DNA of 17,727 nucleotides from JAVXTH01 sp036642795 (GCA_036642795.1 JAVXTH010000029.1:1-17727), one strand, 5' to 3'; shown: positions 1 through 7,473, numbered from the stretch's first letter. Made by a program: numbers and translations. Notes: generated by a model not told the origin, from the sequence alone.

Positions 1-1289
1 AATATTTTAGAAGGTGAGAATTTTGTTTCACTGTGAACATCAATTTTTCCCTTCATGCTTGCCACAAGACTTTCATAGAGTGGATCAACGATATCATTTT
101 CTTTATCACTATTAATATCAATGATCATCATCATATGATTATCTTTATTCTTTATAAAGAAATTAATATAAGGTTCTTCTTCTAGCGTACTAGCAAGGGA
201 TGCTTTCTTTGCTTTATCTAAAAAATGAGCAATTAAGAAACTTAAGTCTATTTCATTAAAAATAAGTGGATTATTTAAATTAATAGTTGTATGTAGATAA
301 ATACCAGATTGTAGATATTGGTATTGATAGAATGCTAACACTTTATTAATCGTTTCACTATCACATAAGTGTTTTAAACGATAACTTTGTGATTCTAGTT
401 CTAATTGATCAAGATATACTTTAGCGGTTAAGGAATTGCTGTTGGCAAGGGATTGCGATAATTTTTCATAAGTTTCATGATCCATACAAATCTTATTTTC
501 AATGACTTGATAACCAAGTAATATATTATCAATGAATTTACTTTTCATTAAATCCACATCATCGATTGTTTCTTCTTGTGGTTCTTCAGGAATTTCTTTT
601 TCTACTACAACTGTTTCCAAAACCTCTGGAGCAATTTTTTCTTTTGAAGGTCGCATGACTAAATAACAATGAAAGATAAGCGCAAGTAAGAAAAAACTGG
701 CATGCAAGATAATTTGTAGTTGTAGATAGTCAAATTGAATCAGATGAAATTCATTATATAAATAAGGATAAGTAATTAAGATAAGTGAGCATGCGATATA
801 CAAACAAGACAGGATGGATATCGTTACCAGATGAGTGGTATTGATTGCGCGCTTGATTGACTTGCTAAGTAAGAAGTTAATGAATAAGAAAACAACGAAG
901 TAGAAAGCAATCATAGCTTCAAGTTTATAGGTAATTAAACTTGGTGGTACTTGAATAAATGCACCCTGGAAAAAAAACAACATGAAATTTGAACAAACGG
1001 TAATAAATAAGAAATTAAAACCAAAGATATAAAGAATCTTTCTTAATTCATCTTTGAATAATAATGGCGCTATGATAAAGGGTAAAAACCCAAAGATATA
1101 AGCAATATATTCTAATTGAGGTAGTATATCAATAAAGAAATAACAACAACTAGCCCCTGCATATAAAGCTAACATGATGAAAAAGGAAACACTAGTGGAT
1201 GAGAATTTTCTCATTGTTTTGTGACAAAGATAATAAAAAGACCAAAATAGTAAGGATCCTAATATAAAATTATTTAGTAATTCACTCAT
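1..1289 (-). CDS. Degenerate GHKL (AgrC/HK10-like) sensor kinase, 3' end outside window
   Basis: The reading frame is open from ATG at 1289 to the left edge (429 codons visible), so its C-terminus lies outside. A second ATG at 1292 is possible, but AGAGAGG sits better spaced for 1289. Residues 1-210 hold about six hydrophobic spans (roughly 5-21, 33-52, 61-78, 86-107, 125-141, 153-172 and 190-211). A Glu-rich linker (220-245) and a cytoplasmic half follow. In that half, H271 followed by Glu, the INKVLAFYQ...SGI segment (314-330) and DLSFLIAHFLDKA (348-360) align by eye with the His box, the region before the N box, and the N box of AgrC-type kinases. The usual N..DNA of the N box reads H..DKA, and no glycine-rich G box is seen before the edge. 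I infer a kinase relative that may not bind ATP normally. Any partner regulator would lie outside the window. Confidence 0.6.
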   Translation of the reverse strand, partial: MSELLNNFILGSLLFWSFYYLCHKTMRKFSSTSVSFFIMLALYAGASCCYFFIDILPQLEYIAYIFGFLPFIIAPLLFKDELRKILYIFGFNFLFITVCSNFMLFFFQGAFIQVPPSLITYKLEAMIAFYFVVFLFINFLLSKSIKRAINTTHLVTISILSCLYIACSLILITYPYLYNEFHLIQFDYLQLQIILHASFFLLALIFHCYLVMRPSKEKIAPEVLETVVVEKEIPEEPQEETIDDVDLMKSKFIDNILLGYQVIENKICMDHETYEKLSQSLANSNSLTAKVYLDQLELESQSYRLKHLCDSETINKVLAFYQYQYLQSGIYLHTTINLNNPLIFNEIDLSFLIAHFLDKAKKASLASTLEEEPYINFFIKNKDNHMMMIIDINSDKENDIVDPLYESLVASMKGKIDVHSETKFSPSKI

Positions 1290-1313
1290 CATAGCACCTC
1301 TCTCTTATTTCAT

Positions 1314-1319
1314 ATTATA
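1314..1319 (-). promoter_or_regulatory. Candidate -10 of the GHKL-like gene
   Basis: TATAAT on the minus strand, about 25 bases before the start codon. No good -35 is seen at 17 bases, so the call rests on the -10 match alone. Confidence 0.35.
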
Positions 1320-1351
1320 TAATAAATTAGAAAAATATGATATGTCTTTCA

Positions 1352-1370
1352 AAAAGAAACCGTTTCTTTT
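1352..1370. promoter_or_regulatory. Perfect 19-bp operator-like palindrome
   Basis: AAAAGAAAC, one central C, then GTTTCTTTT: 9-bp arms around a single base. A one-base loop cannot form a hairpin, so a dimeric repressor or activator site is more likely than an RNA structure. It lies between the divergent GHKL-like gene and the PTS operon, immediately upstream of the PTS promoter region. It resembles a cre site only partially (central CG, flanking A/T) and fails several consensus positions. Confidence 0.5.
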
Positions 1371-1376
1371 GGACAA

Positions 1377-1415
1377 TTGAACTGATTTTTACGGTTTTCA
1401 ATATAAAAATATAAA
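1377..1415 (+). promoter_or_regulatory. Candidate promoter region of the PTS IIB-IIA operon
   Basis: TTGAAC (1377-1382) and TTTACG (1388-1393) are alternative -35 elements, with TATAAA at 1402-1407 or 1410-1415 as -10. The best-spaced pair is TTTACG-16-TATAAA. Several combinations are possible in this AT-rich stretch. A second inverted repeat (AAAGATA-N5-TATCTTT, 1416-1434) follows in the presumed leader. Confidence 0.35.
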
Positions 1416-1487
1416 AAAGATAGATAATATCTTTAAAAAGTGCTTTAATTAAATAGAATGTTTAGGATCAAAGGAGGTAAGTAATAA

Positions 1488-1796
1488 ATGAGAATTTTAT
1501 TAATGTGTTCAGCAGGTATGTCAACTTCAATGTTGGTTAATAAAATGCAAGATGCTGCGGATGAAAAAGGTGTTGATGCGACGATATGGGCGATTGGTGA
1601 AGTAGATAGTGAAAAGCATATTAAAATGGCCGATATTGTTTTACTTGGTCCCCAGGTTCGCTTTATGCTAGAGAATACGCAGAAAATTGCTCGTGATATT
1701 CCAGTAAGAGTAATCGATATGATGCAATATAGCACAATGAATGGTGCTGCTGTGTTAGAGGAAGCACTGAAAGTATTAGAGGAATATAATGGATGA
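1488..1796 (+). CDS. PTS lactose/chitobiose-family EIIB component
   Basis: This 102-residue cytoplasmic protein has the length and fold signature of cellobiose/chitobiose/lichenan EIIB domains (the CelA/LicB/ChbB group). It would accept phosphate from EIIA on a cysteine and pass it to the sugar during uptake. The N-terminal beta strand ends in the phosphorylation loop MCSAGMSTSML, with C7 as the phospho-acceptor. LLGPQVRFM (residues 52-60) is the second conserved segment. AAAGGAGGT lies about 10 bases before the ATG. Its last codons overlap the EIIA start as ATGA, so the two are translationally coupled. The sugar cannot be told from sequence. NagA elsewhere in the window makes an N-acetylglucosamine oligomer plausible, but this is inference. 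Confidence 0.9.
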   Translation: MRILLMCSAGMSTSMLVNKMQDAADEKGVDATIWAIGEVDSEKHIKMADIVLLGPQVRFMLENTQKIARDIPVRVIDMMQYSTMNGAAVLEEALKVLEEYNG

Positions 1797-2116
1797 AAGA
1801 TACCGACTATATTTGTTTAGAAATTATATCCTCGGTAGGTAGTGCACGTTCTGCTTACATAGAAGCCATACAAGAAGCTAAGGCCTCTAATTATGAACGC
1901 TGCAATGAATTATTCAAAGAAGCAAATGAACTGTTCACCAAAGGTCATCGAGCTCATGCCACACTGATACAAGGTGAAGCCAGTGGCGATAATCGAGCAG
2001 TTGATTTATTAATGGTCCATGCCGAAGATCAACTCATGAGCGCAGAAGCATTTAAGATACTATGCCGAGAATTTATTGATTTGTACAAACGCTTCGATAA
2101 AACAGAAATAAAATAG
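1793..2116 (+). CDS. PTS lactose/chitobiose-family EIIA component
   Basis: This 107-residue, all-helical protein of the PTS_IIA_lac family forms trimers in characterised members and relays phosphate from HPr to EIIB. The conserved active-site helix reads LLMVHAEDQLMSAE, with H76 as the phospho-acceptor and D79 matching the metal-binding aspartate of the trimer core. The GxARSxYIEAI segment near residues 16-26 is also typical. The start overlaps the end of the EIIB gene by four bases (ATGA). The stop codon lies inside the left arm of a strong terminator, so the operon ends here. No EIIC permease, regulator or phospho-glycosidase accompanies the pair, so a membrane component encoded elsewhere must complete the transporter. 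Confidence 0.9.
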   Translation: MKDTDYICLEIISSVGSARSAYIEAIQEAKASNYERCNELFKEANELFTKGHRAHATLIQGEASGDNRAVDLLMVHAEDQLMSAEAFKILCREFIDLYKRFDKTEIK

Positions 2117-2152
2117 CTAAGATACTCGATTGAGATATCTTAGCTATTTTTT
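2114..2152. terminator. Bidirectional terminator between EIIA gene and histidine kinase gene
   Basis: TAGCTAAGATA (2114-2124) pairs with TATCTTAGCTA (2136-2146), and an inner CTC/GAG extends the stem around GATT. Six T follow on the plus strand and an A-rich flank gives a U-tract on the other, so both converging transcripts could end here. Confidence 0.85.
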
Positions 2153-2155
2153 ATA

Positions 2156-4303
2156 CTAATTTCGATTAAAGCGCAGGATAACTTTAAACAAATCTCCATC
2201 GATTTGTACTTTGAAGCTACCATTTTGAAGCTCTGTAAAGCTTTTCGCAATCGCAAGTCCAAGTCCACTACCTTGTGTGTTTCTTGACTTATCACCACGA
2301 GCAAAGCGCTCGACGATATCTTCAGGATCAAAATCAATCTCTTGAGCGGATATATTTTTAAAGGATATTTCTACTTGTTCCTCATAATCAATCATTTCAA
2401 TGTAAACACGAGACTGTTTCATTGCATATTTAATAATATTAGTGATTAAATTTTGAAGAATTCGATAAGTTTTTTGTGAATCCAAATTTAATAATATCTT
2501 TTCATCACTATAACTTTCACGAATAATTAAATTTGTTTGTGCTATTTTGTCATTGTTTTCAAATAATATTTGTTTCATTAAAGAAACAATATCAATTTGA
2601 GTAAGGTTTAAAGAAACATTTCCACTGGTTGCTTTACTAATATCAAATAAATCTTCAATTAATACTTTTAAGCGAACACTATTACGATCTAAAATATCGA
2701 TATATTTCTTTCTTTCTTCTTCACTTATATCGTTGTTTTTTAGTAAGTCAACATAAGTAATAATCGAAGTAAGTGGTGTTTTTAAATCATGAGAAACATT
2801 CGATACTAATTCTGTTTTCATTTTTTGACTTTTAACTTCTTCATTAACAGCTGTTTTAAAGCCATCTTTAATCTTATATAAATCATTCTTTAATGGTTCA
2901 AAAACGCCAAGGTCTTCATTACTTTCATAATCCAAATTACCATCCGCCATTGTGTTTGTAATATTCTTTAATGATTTATAGTTCTCTTGAATTTTGTTTG
3001 ATATATATTTCCCAATGATTAGTAAGCCAATCGAATATAGAAATATAAAGAATAATCGAATTCTAAAGTTGTAATTACTTAGGATGCTAATAAATAATAA
3101 AAAATTAAGGGAGATTACAATTAAGATTCTTTGATTTATGCTTTTTGATAAATCGAAGCTCTTTAAATACTCAATAAAATAATGAAGAGCCTTACCAGTA
3201 ATTGTGTTTTCTTTAAAGTAGGTTTTAATTCCTTTATTAAAGATTAGTTTTATCGTACCGATAGCGATAAAGATAAATAAGAAAGATATAAACCAAGCAC
3301 CAAAGTTAAGCCAATAGTAAAATGTAATATCTAAGTTATTGGCACTTGGTAATATGCTATTCGTTAAATGATCAATAAATTGTGGCATTGCTAAGCAAAT
3401 GCTAAATGCTATCCCTCCATATAAGATAATAATCTCAATTGGTAGTTTCATTAATTTATTTAAGACTAACATATCCTTAAACTTCCTAAAGGGAACACAT
3501 AGAGCAATTAAGGTTAACAACATACAAGCAATGGATACAACTTTTGAAACGATATCAGAAATTAAATTTTGGGTGTTGTTGTCGATGATTGAAATAATCG
3601 CATCGTTATGGATTGGTACATTTGGAATTGCAAATATAAATTGTTTGTTTTTAATGGAAATTTTTTGATAATCACTAAATAAATATTCACTTGACCCCTC
3701 ATTATTATCCGTTTGAGGAGCATTTCGTAAAAGGAGGTTATTTGCCGTATTAATTAAATTGTCTTTTTTATTATTATAGGTATCTTGAATGAAATCATTG
3801 TTCAGATTTTTGTGATTGCTTTCATATTTGAGTTTGCCATTCTCATCAAAATTCAGGATAAGCCAAATTTGATAATCTTTGTTCGAAGGTTTTGTATTTT
3901 GATTTAAAATGTAATTCTTATATAAGGAAGATTCATCACTTGAATTCATAAAGATATTGGTTTCGTTATCTTTGACGATATAGTCAATATTTTGATAATC
4001 GTTTTCAAGATAAAATACACTTTGTTCAATTGCTTGCGTAATCGCAATCTTTTTTTCTTCACTCTTTACTTGAGGCTTTGTGATGAAAATATCATAAGCA
4101 TCGTTTTGATTCTCTTTGTGTGTTAGTAAATAATTAAGTGGTAATACATTTTGAATCATCACATCTAATAATTGTTCAGAATTTTGATTCACACTTTCAA
4201 TTTTTGCTTGCTCATTGATTTTCGGATAGGCAGCCATGATGCCACAGGTGCATAAAGTGATACTTAATAATACTAAAATAAGTATTGAATATTTTTTCTT
4301 CAT
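2156..4303 (-). CDS. Multi-span membrane sensor histidine kinase
   Basis: This 715-residue kinase pairs with the response regulator encoded 28 bases upstream. One span (about 6-25) is followed by an extracytoplasmic domain of about 220 residues that I cannot assign. About five more spans follow (roughly 251-271, 287-308, 328-354, 392-409 and 413-431). The HisKA helix is VSNVSHDLKTPLTSIITYVDLL, with H505 as the phospho-acceptor. The ATPase domain has N618/N622 in NLITNIIKYAM, the F-box ERFARGDKSRN (665-675) and the G-box GSGLGLAIAK (678-687). The usual DxGxG G1 box is replaced by FKNIS (648-652), which I recall as normal in this Bacillota subgroup. AAAGGAAAA precedes the ATG. The signal sensed is unknown. 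The regulator's VanR-like C-terminus hints at envelope stress, but weakly. Confidence 0.9.
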   Translation of the reverse strand: MKKKYSILILVLLSITLCTCGIMAAYPKINEQAKIESVNQNSEQLLDVMIQNVLPLNYLLTHKENQNDAYDIFITKPQVKSEEKKIAITQAIEQSVFYLENDYQNIDYIVKDNETNIFMNSSDESSLYKNYILNQNTKPSNKDYQIWLILNFDENGKLKYESNHKNLNNDFIQDTYNNKKDNLINTANNLLLRNAPQTDNNEGSSEYLFSDYQKISIKNKQFIFAIPNVPIHNDAIISIIDNNTQNLISDIVSKVVSIACMLLTLIALCVPFRKFKDMLVLNKLMKLPIEIIILYGGIAFSICLAMPQFIDHLTNSILPSANNLDITFYYWLNFGAWFISFLFIFIAIGTIKLIFNKGIKTYFKENTITGKALHYFIEYLKSFDLSKSINQRILIVISLNFLLFISILSNYNFRIRLFFIFLYSIGLLIIGKYISNKIQENYKSLKNITNTMADGNLDYESNEDLGVFEPLKNDLYKIKDGFKTAVNEEVKSQKMKTELVSNVSHDLKTPLTSIITYVDLLKNNDISEEERKKYIDILDRNSVRLKVLIEDLFDISKATSGNVSLNLTQIDIVSLMKQILFENNDKIAQTNLIIRESYSDEKILLNLDSQKTYRILQNLITNIIKYAMKQSRVYIEMIDYEEQVEISFKNISAQEIDFDPEDIVERFARGDKSRNTQGSGLGLAIAKSFTELQNGSFKVQIDGDLFKVILRFNRN

Positions 4304-4331
4304 TTCGATTTTCCTTTCTTTGATGAAGAAT

Positions 4332-5036
4332 TTATGATTTTTCGATCTTATAACCTACACCCCAAACTACTTTTAAATAGCGAGGATTTTTGGGATCGAT
4401 TTCAATCTTTTCACGAATATTACGAATATGAACCATAACCGTTTCGGTATTGATTGCATCTTCCTGCCAAACTTGCTCATAAATTTCATCGGCGGAATAA
4501 ACGCGCCCTGGATGTTTCATTAGTAGTAATAGAATTTTAAATTCGAGTGGGGTAATTTTAACTTGTTCCCCATCAACTAAAACTTCTTTGGTATCTACAT
4601 TACATTCTAATCCTTTAATAATGTAACGATTGTTTGTACTTTCCGTTACGTTCTTTAAATCGAGAAATCGTTGATAACGTCTAAGTTGTGAATGAATGCG
4701 AGCTAGTAGTTCCATTGGCGTAAAAGGCTTAGTAATGTAATCATCTGCTCCAATATTGATATTAGTAATCTTATCAATATCTTCTGACTTAGCGGATAGT
4801 ACAATAATTGGGAAATCATGTCGCTCTCTTACTTTCATAATCATTGTCGTACCATTCATAACTGGCATCATCATATCAACAATGGCTAAATGAATCTCTT
4901 CCTTCTGAATGATATCTAAGCCTTGTTGACCATTAAAAGCTTTAAATACTTTATATCCTTGATTAACTAAATAAATCTCAATCGCGTCATTAATCTCTTT
5001 TTCATCTTCCACAATTAATATTTGATATTGTCCCAT
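4332..5036 (-). CDS. OmpR/PhoB-family response regulator (VanR-like)
   Basis: This 234-residue protein is a DNA-binding partner of the downstream kinase. The receiver domain (1-122) has acidic E10/D11, phosphorylation site D54 in AIVDMMMPVMNG, S81 in VLSAKS and K103 in YITKPF. The winged-helix domain (about 136-232) contains ITPLEFKILLLLMKHPGRVYS, the recognition helix region NTETVMVHIRNIREKIE, and the terminal hairpin VVWGVGYKIE, which closely resembles VanR. GAGGATT sits about six bases before the ATG. The gene is first in a two-gene minus-strand operon, with a promoter 25-50 bases upstream. Resistance function should not be assumed: no van ligase or peptidase genes are present. Confidence 0.93.
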   Translation of the reverse strand: MGQYQILIVEDEKEINDAIEIYLVNQGYKVFKAFNGQQGLDIIQKEEIHLAIVDMMMPVMNGTTMIMKVRERHDFPIIVLSAKSEDIDKITNINIGADDYITKPFTPMELLARIHSQLRRYQRFLDLKNVTESTNNRYIIKGLECNVDTKEVLVDGEQVKITPLEFKILLLLMKHPGRVYSADEIYEQVWQEDAINTETVMVHIRNIREKIEIDPKNPRYLKVVWGVGYKIEKS

Positions 5037-5060
5037 GATTGAAATCCTCGCTTTTCATTT

Positions 5061-5089
5061 ATTATACAATAGATAGCTAGAACTGTCGC
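5061..5089 (-). promoter_or_regulatory. Promoter of the response regulator-kinase operon
   Basis: Minus-strand TATAAT (5061-5066) lies 17 bases from GCGACA (5084-5089), which matches TTGACA at four of six positions. It sits between the small membrane-peptide gene and the regulator, so the regulator can be expressed independently of that peptide. Confidence 0.6.
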
Positions 5090-5103
5090 TAATGTTTTGC
5101 TGA

Positions 5104-5223
5104 TCATAATTGTTTGTGTTCGCTGTAATCAATGCATTTCATTATACTAAAAGTAATCAGAATCGCAACAACGAGGATAATAATGAAAAAGAAATTGCCA
5201 AGCGATACTATAATTGATTCCAT
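5104..5223 (-). CDS. 39-residue single-span membrane peptide
   Basis: This is a short frame with an excellent ribosome binding site: AAGGAG eight bases before ATG at 5223. It encodes 39 residues: a short polar N-terminus (MESIIVSLGN), one hydrophobic helix from about 11 to 27 (FFFIIILVVAILITFSI), and a hydrophilic tail (MKCIDYSEHKQL). TATAAT on the minus strand at 5244-5249 could be its -10. It lies upstream of, and in the same orientation as, the response regulator and kinase, with 67 bases between, so it could be cotranscribed with them. I do not recognise a family. Small single-span proteins next to two-component systems can act as kinase modulators or as target outputs, but no function is demonstrated here. 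Confidence 0.65.
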   Translation of the reverse strand: MESIIVSLGNFFFIIILVVAILITFSIMKCIDYSEHKQL

Positions 5224-5326
5224 GTAATCATCTCCTTGTCTTTATTATAGAAGTAATAACTTAAGGAATTATTTCTATAAATCAAAAGAATTTCTAAAGA
5301 AAAAGTGGAATTGGCTTTAAAAGCTA

Positions 5327-5343
5327 TGATATACTAGCGCTAG
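5327..5343 (+). promoter_or_regulatory. miaA extended -10 promoter with palindrome at start site
   Basis: TG-A-TATACT (5327-5335) is an extended -10 without a convincing -35. The predicted start site is near 5342, giving a leader of about 25 bases to ATG 5367. The 10-bp palindrome CTAGCGCTAG (5334-5343) overlaps the -10 end and the start site. Confidence 0.6.
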
Positions 5344-5366
5344 ATATGAAATGTGAGGGTTTATTT

Positions 5367-6269
5367 ATGAATGAAAAGATAATTACGGTGGTTGGAACAA
5401 ATGCATCAGGAAAAAGTGATTTAGGTGTTTTCTTGGCTAAGAAATATAATGCAGAGATCTTATCCGCAGATTCTCGTCAGATATATAAAGGATTAGATTT
5501 AGGTACCGGTAAACTTACAAAGGATGAAATGCAAGGAATCAAACATTATATGGTAGATATTCTAGATGTGAATCAACCATATTCCGTTGTTGATTTCCAA
5601 CAACAAGCCTATGCGATTATTGATGATATTATAAAACGTGATAAATTAGCGATTATTGCTGGAGGGACTGGTCTTTATACTAGATCGGTTGTGAAGGGTT
5701 ATACCTTTAATGATGTGGATGCTAATCCTAAGTTACGAGAAGAATTAGAAAAGAAAACAACCGAGGAGTTATATCAACAATTAGTGGATATTGATCCGGA
5801 AGTTGCGAAACGTAATACAAAGGAGAATCGTCGTCGGATTATTCGCTGTCTTGAGAAGTATGAAGCTTTAGGTAAAGATGGCTTAGAAGACACTTATGAA
5901 CCACGTTATGAGGTATTACAGTTAGGTGTTACTTGGCCAAATGATATCCTGCATGAAAGAATTGATGAACGAATGCAACGTCGTTTTGATCAAGGTATGA
6001 TTGAAGAAGTAGAAACTTTGATGAAACAAGGGGCAAGTGATGAATTCCTAGAGAATCTTGGCTTAGAGTATCGTTTCATTCATCGTTATTTAATCGGGGA
6101 AATAAAGAGCAAAGCCGATTTATATGATCAACTAGGAAGAGCGATTAAACGTTTTGCGAAGCAACAAAAAACTTGGTTTAAAAGAGATAAAGATATTAAA
6201 TGGTTAGATATGAGTAAAGATTATAAAAAGGAAGCATGTTTATTAGTAGATGAATTTTTAAATAAGTAA
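5367..6269 (+). CDS. miaA: tRNA dimethylallyltransferase
   Basis: MiaA transfers the dimethylallyl group to N6 of A37 in tRNAs reading UNN codons. The 300-residue length fits the family. Visible motifs are the P-loop GTNASGKS (10-17), SADSRQIYKGLDLGTGK (33-49, substrate tRNA/prenyl binding), GGTGLYTRSV near 98-107, and the C-terminal RFAKQQKTWFKRD segment typical of MiaA. I chose ATG 5367 because GTGAGGG lies seven bases before it. The upstream in-frame ATG at 5346 is too near the predicted transcription start. The P-loop lacks the usual proline (GPTA) and DSRQ replaces the commoner DSMQ, so this is a somewhat divergent member. The gene appears monocistronic. Confidence 0.93.
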   Translation: MNEKIITVVGTNASGKSDLGVFLAKKYNAEILSADSRQIYKGLDLGTGKLTKDEMQGIKHYMVDILDVNQPYSVVDFQQQAYAIIDDIIKRDKLAIIAGGTGLYTRSVVKGYTFNDVDANPKLREELEKKTTEELYQQLVDIDPEVAKRNTKENRRRIIRCLEKYEALGKDGLEDTYEPRYEVLQLGVTWPNDILHERIDERMQRRFDQGMIEEVETLMKQGASDEFLENLGLEYRFIHRYLIGEIKSKADLYDQLGRAIKRFAKQQKTWFKRDKDIKWLDMSKDYKKEACLLVDEFLNK

Positions 6270-6299
6270 AAGCGATGATTAAGTTCATTGCTTTTTTTT
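6269..6299 (+). terminator. Terminator after miaA
   Basis: AAAGCGATGA (6269-6278) pairs with TCATTGCTTT (6285-6294), with one G-U pair and a six-base loop, followed by a T run to 6299. The stop codon abuts the stem. Confidence 0.85.
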
Positions 6300-6326
6300 G
6301 ATTCTTAACTACTTGCGTGCTACAAT
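6298..6326 (+). promoter_or_regulatory. nagA promoter
   Basis: TTGATT (6298-6303), a 17-base spacer, and TACAAT (6321-6326) preceded by TG-C (extended -10). The -35 overlaps the end of the miaA terminator T run. Confidence 0.7.
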
Positions 6327-6353
6327 AGGATTAACAGAAACGAGGTATTTATT

Positions 6354-7466
6354 ATGATTCAAATAATTGAGAACGTTCGTTTTATTCAAGATGGTACAAT
6401 GGTATTTGGAGATATATACTTAGTAGATGGTTTTGTCGAGCGTATTTACTATAAAACACTCAAAGGTCCATCGGATTTAGTAATTCCAGGCTTTGTCGAT
6501 CTTCATATTCATGGTTATCATAATTATAATTGTGAAAGTACAAATCCTCATGACATTCATAAGATGGCTGTAGCAATGGCTAAGCGAGGCATTGTTGGCT
6601 TCTGCCCAACAATAACACCGCGTCCCTATGCTTTGATTGAAAAGATGATTGAAGCGTATCACAGTGCCTTTATGACGTCAGGACAGTTTGCTCGTTTTCT
6701 AGGTTTTCATTTAGAAGGACCTTATTTAAGTGAAAAACGGCTAGGAGCCATTGATCCAACTCAGATTAGGGAAATTGATCTCGATGAATTAGAAACATTC
6801 TTACATAAGTATCACGAAGATATTGCGATTATGAGCATTGCCCCAGAATGTGTTAATGGCATCGAAGCTATTGAGATGTTAAATCGCTATGGCGTAATTG
6901 CTTCGATTGGACATAGTAATGCTACTTATGAAGAATGTATGGATGCCTTTGCTCATGGGGTTCGTCATGTAACTCATTTAGGGAATGCAATGAGTGAAGC
7001 AAATCATCGCCAAGCAACCATGAGTGATGCCATATTCAATCATAATAATGTAAAGTGTGAATTAATTTGTGATGGTGTACATAACGATAAGCGACATTTA
7101 CAATGGTTAATTCCAATGTTAGGTTTTGATCGGGTTATGGTGATAAGTGATGGAACTCGTCAATGTGGAATGAAGTATGCAGATCAACATCAATTTAAAG
7201 ATGGAAGCATCGTAGTAAAGGATGCTATATATAAGGAAGGGATTTTAATGGGAAGCACAAAAGATATCCTGGATGATTTGCCTTTACTGTATGAAGAATT
7301 TGAATATTCAATCGATGATATAATAAAAATGACATCGATCAATGCGATGAAGTCATTAAATGAAAGTGATTCAACGATTTCTTTAGGGAAGAAAGTAGAT
7401 TTAATTGTATTGGATCAACATTTAAAACTAAAAGAAGTTTATATAAACGGAAACATTGTTAAATAG
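6354..7466 (+). CDS. nagA: N-acetylglucosamine-6-phosphate deacetylase
   Basis: NagA removes acetate from GlcNAc-6-phosphate, giving glucosamine-6-phosphate in amino-sugar catabolism or cell-wall recycling. The 370-residue amidohydrolase shows PGFVDLHIHG (45-54, metal ligands H51/H53), GFHLEGPYLS (117-126, ligand E121), IGHSNATYEE (185-194, H187), VTHLGNAM (206-213, H208), LICDGVH (237-243) and VISDGTRQCG (263-272, with D266 the likely catalytic aspartate). GAGGT is seven bases before the ATG. HLGNAM replaces the usual HLFNAM and the region around D266 is atypical, so it is a divergent homologue, but all metal and catalytic positions are kept. nagB and nagE are not nearby. The closest functional link is the EIIB/EIIA pair 4 kb away. 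Confidence 0.87.
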   Translation: MIQIIENVRFIQDGTMVFGDIYLVDGFVERIYYKTLKGPSDLVIPGFVDLHIHGYHNYNCESTNPHDIHKMAVAMAKRGIVGFCPTITPRPYALIEKMIEAYHSAFMTSGQFARFLGFHLEGPYLSEKRLGAIDPTQIREIDLDELETFLHKYHEDIAIMSIAPECVNGIEAIEMLNRYGVIASIGHSNATYEECMDAFAHGVRHVTHLGNAMSEANHRQATMSDAIFNHNNVKCELICDGVHNDKRHLQWLIPMLGFDRVMVISDGTRQCGMKYADQHQFKDGSIVVKDAIYKEGILMGSTKDILDDLPLLYEEFEYSIDDIIKMTSINAMKSLNESDSTISLGKKVDLIVLDQHLKLKEVYINGNIVK

Positions 7467-7473
7467 AAGAAGA

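Noticed and set aside
1445..1735. 96-codon minus-strand frame opposite EIIB, and similar frames at 3399-3668, 13755-13988 and 14496-14729
   Set aside because: Each lies opposite a well-supported gene, has low-complexity composition and lacks a convincing ribosome binding site.
2156..2400. Missing G1 (DxGxG) box in the histidine kinase as a sign of inactivity
   Set aside because: The N, F and G2 boxes are intact and the FKNIS variant followed by RFxRGDKSRN is, as I recall, standard in this Bacillota kinase subgroup.
4332..5036. Vancomycin-resistance regulator vanR
   Set aside because: The C-terminal similarity is real, but no vanH/A/X/Y-type gene is present and the kinase architecture differs from VanS.
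5346..5366. Upstream start for miaA adding seven residues
   Set aside because: It begins about four bases after the predicted transcription start and lacks a ribosome binding site, whereas ATG 5367 has GTGAGGG at good spacing and matches the family N-terminus.
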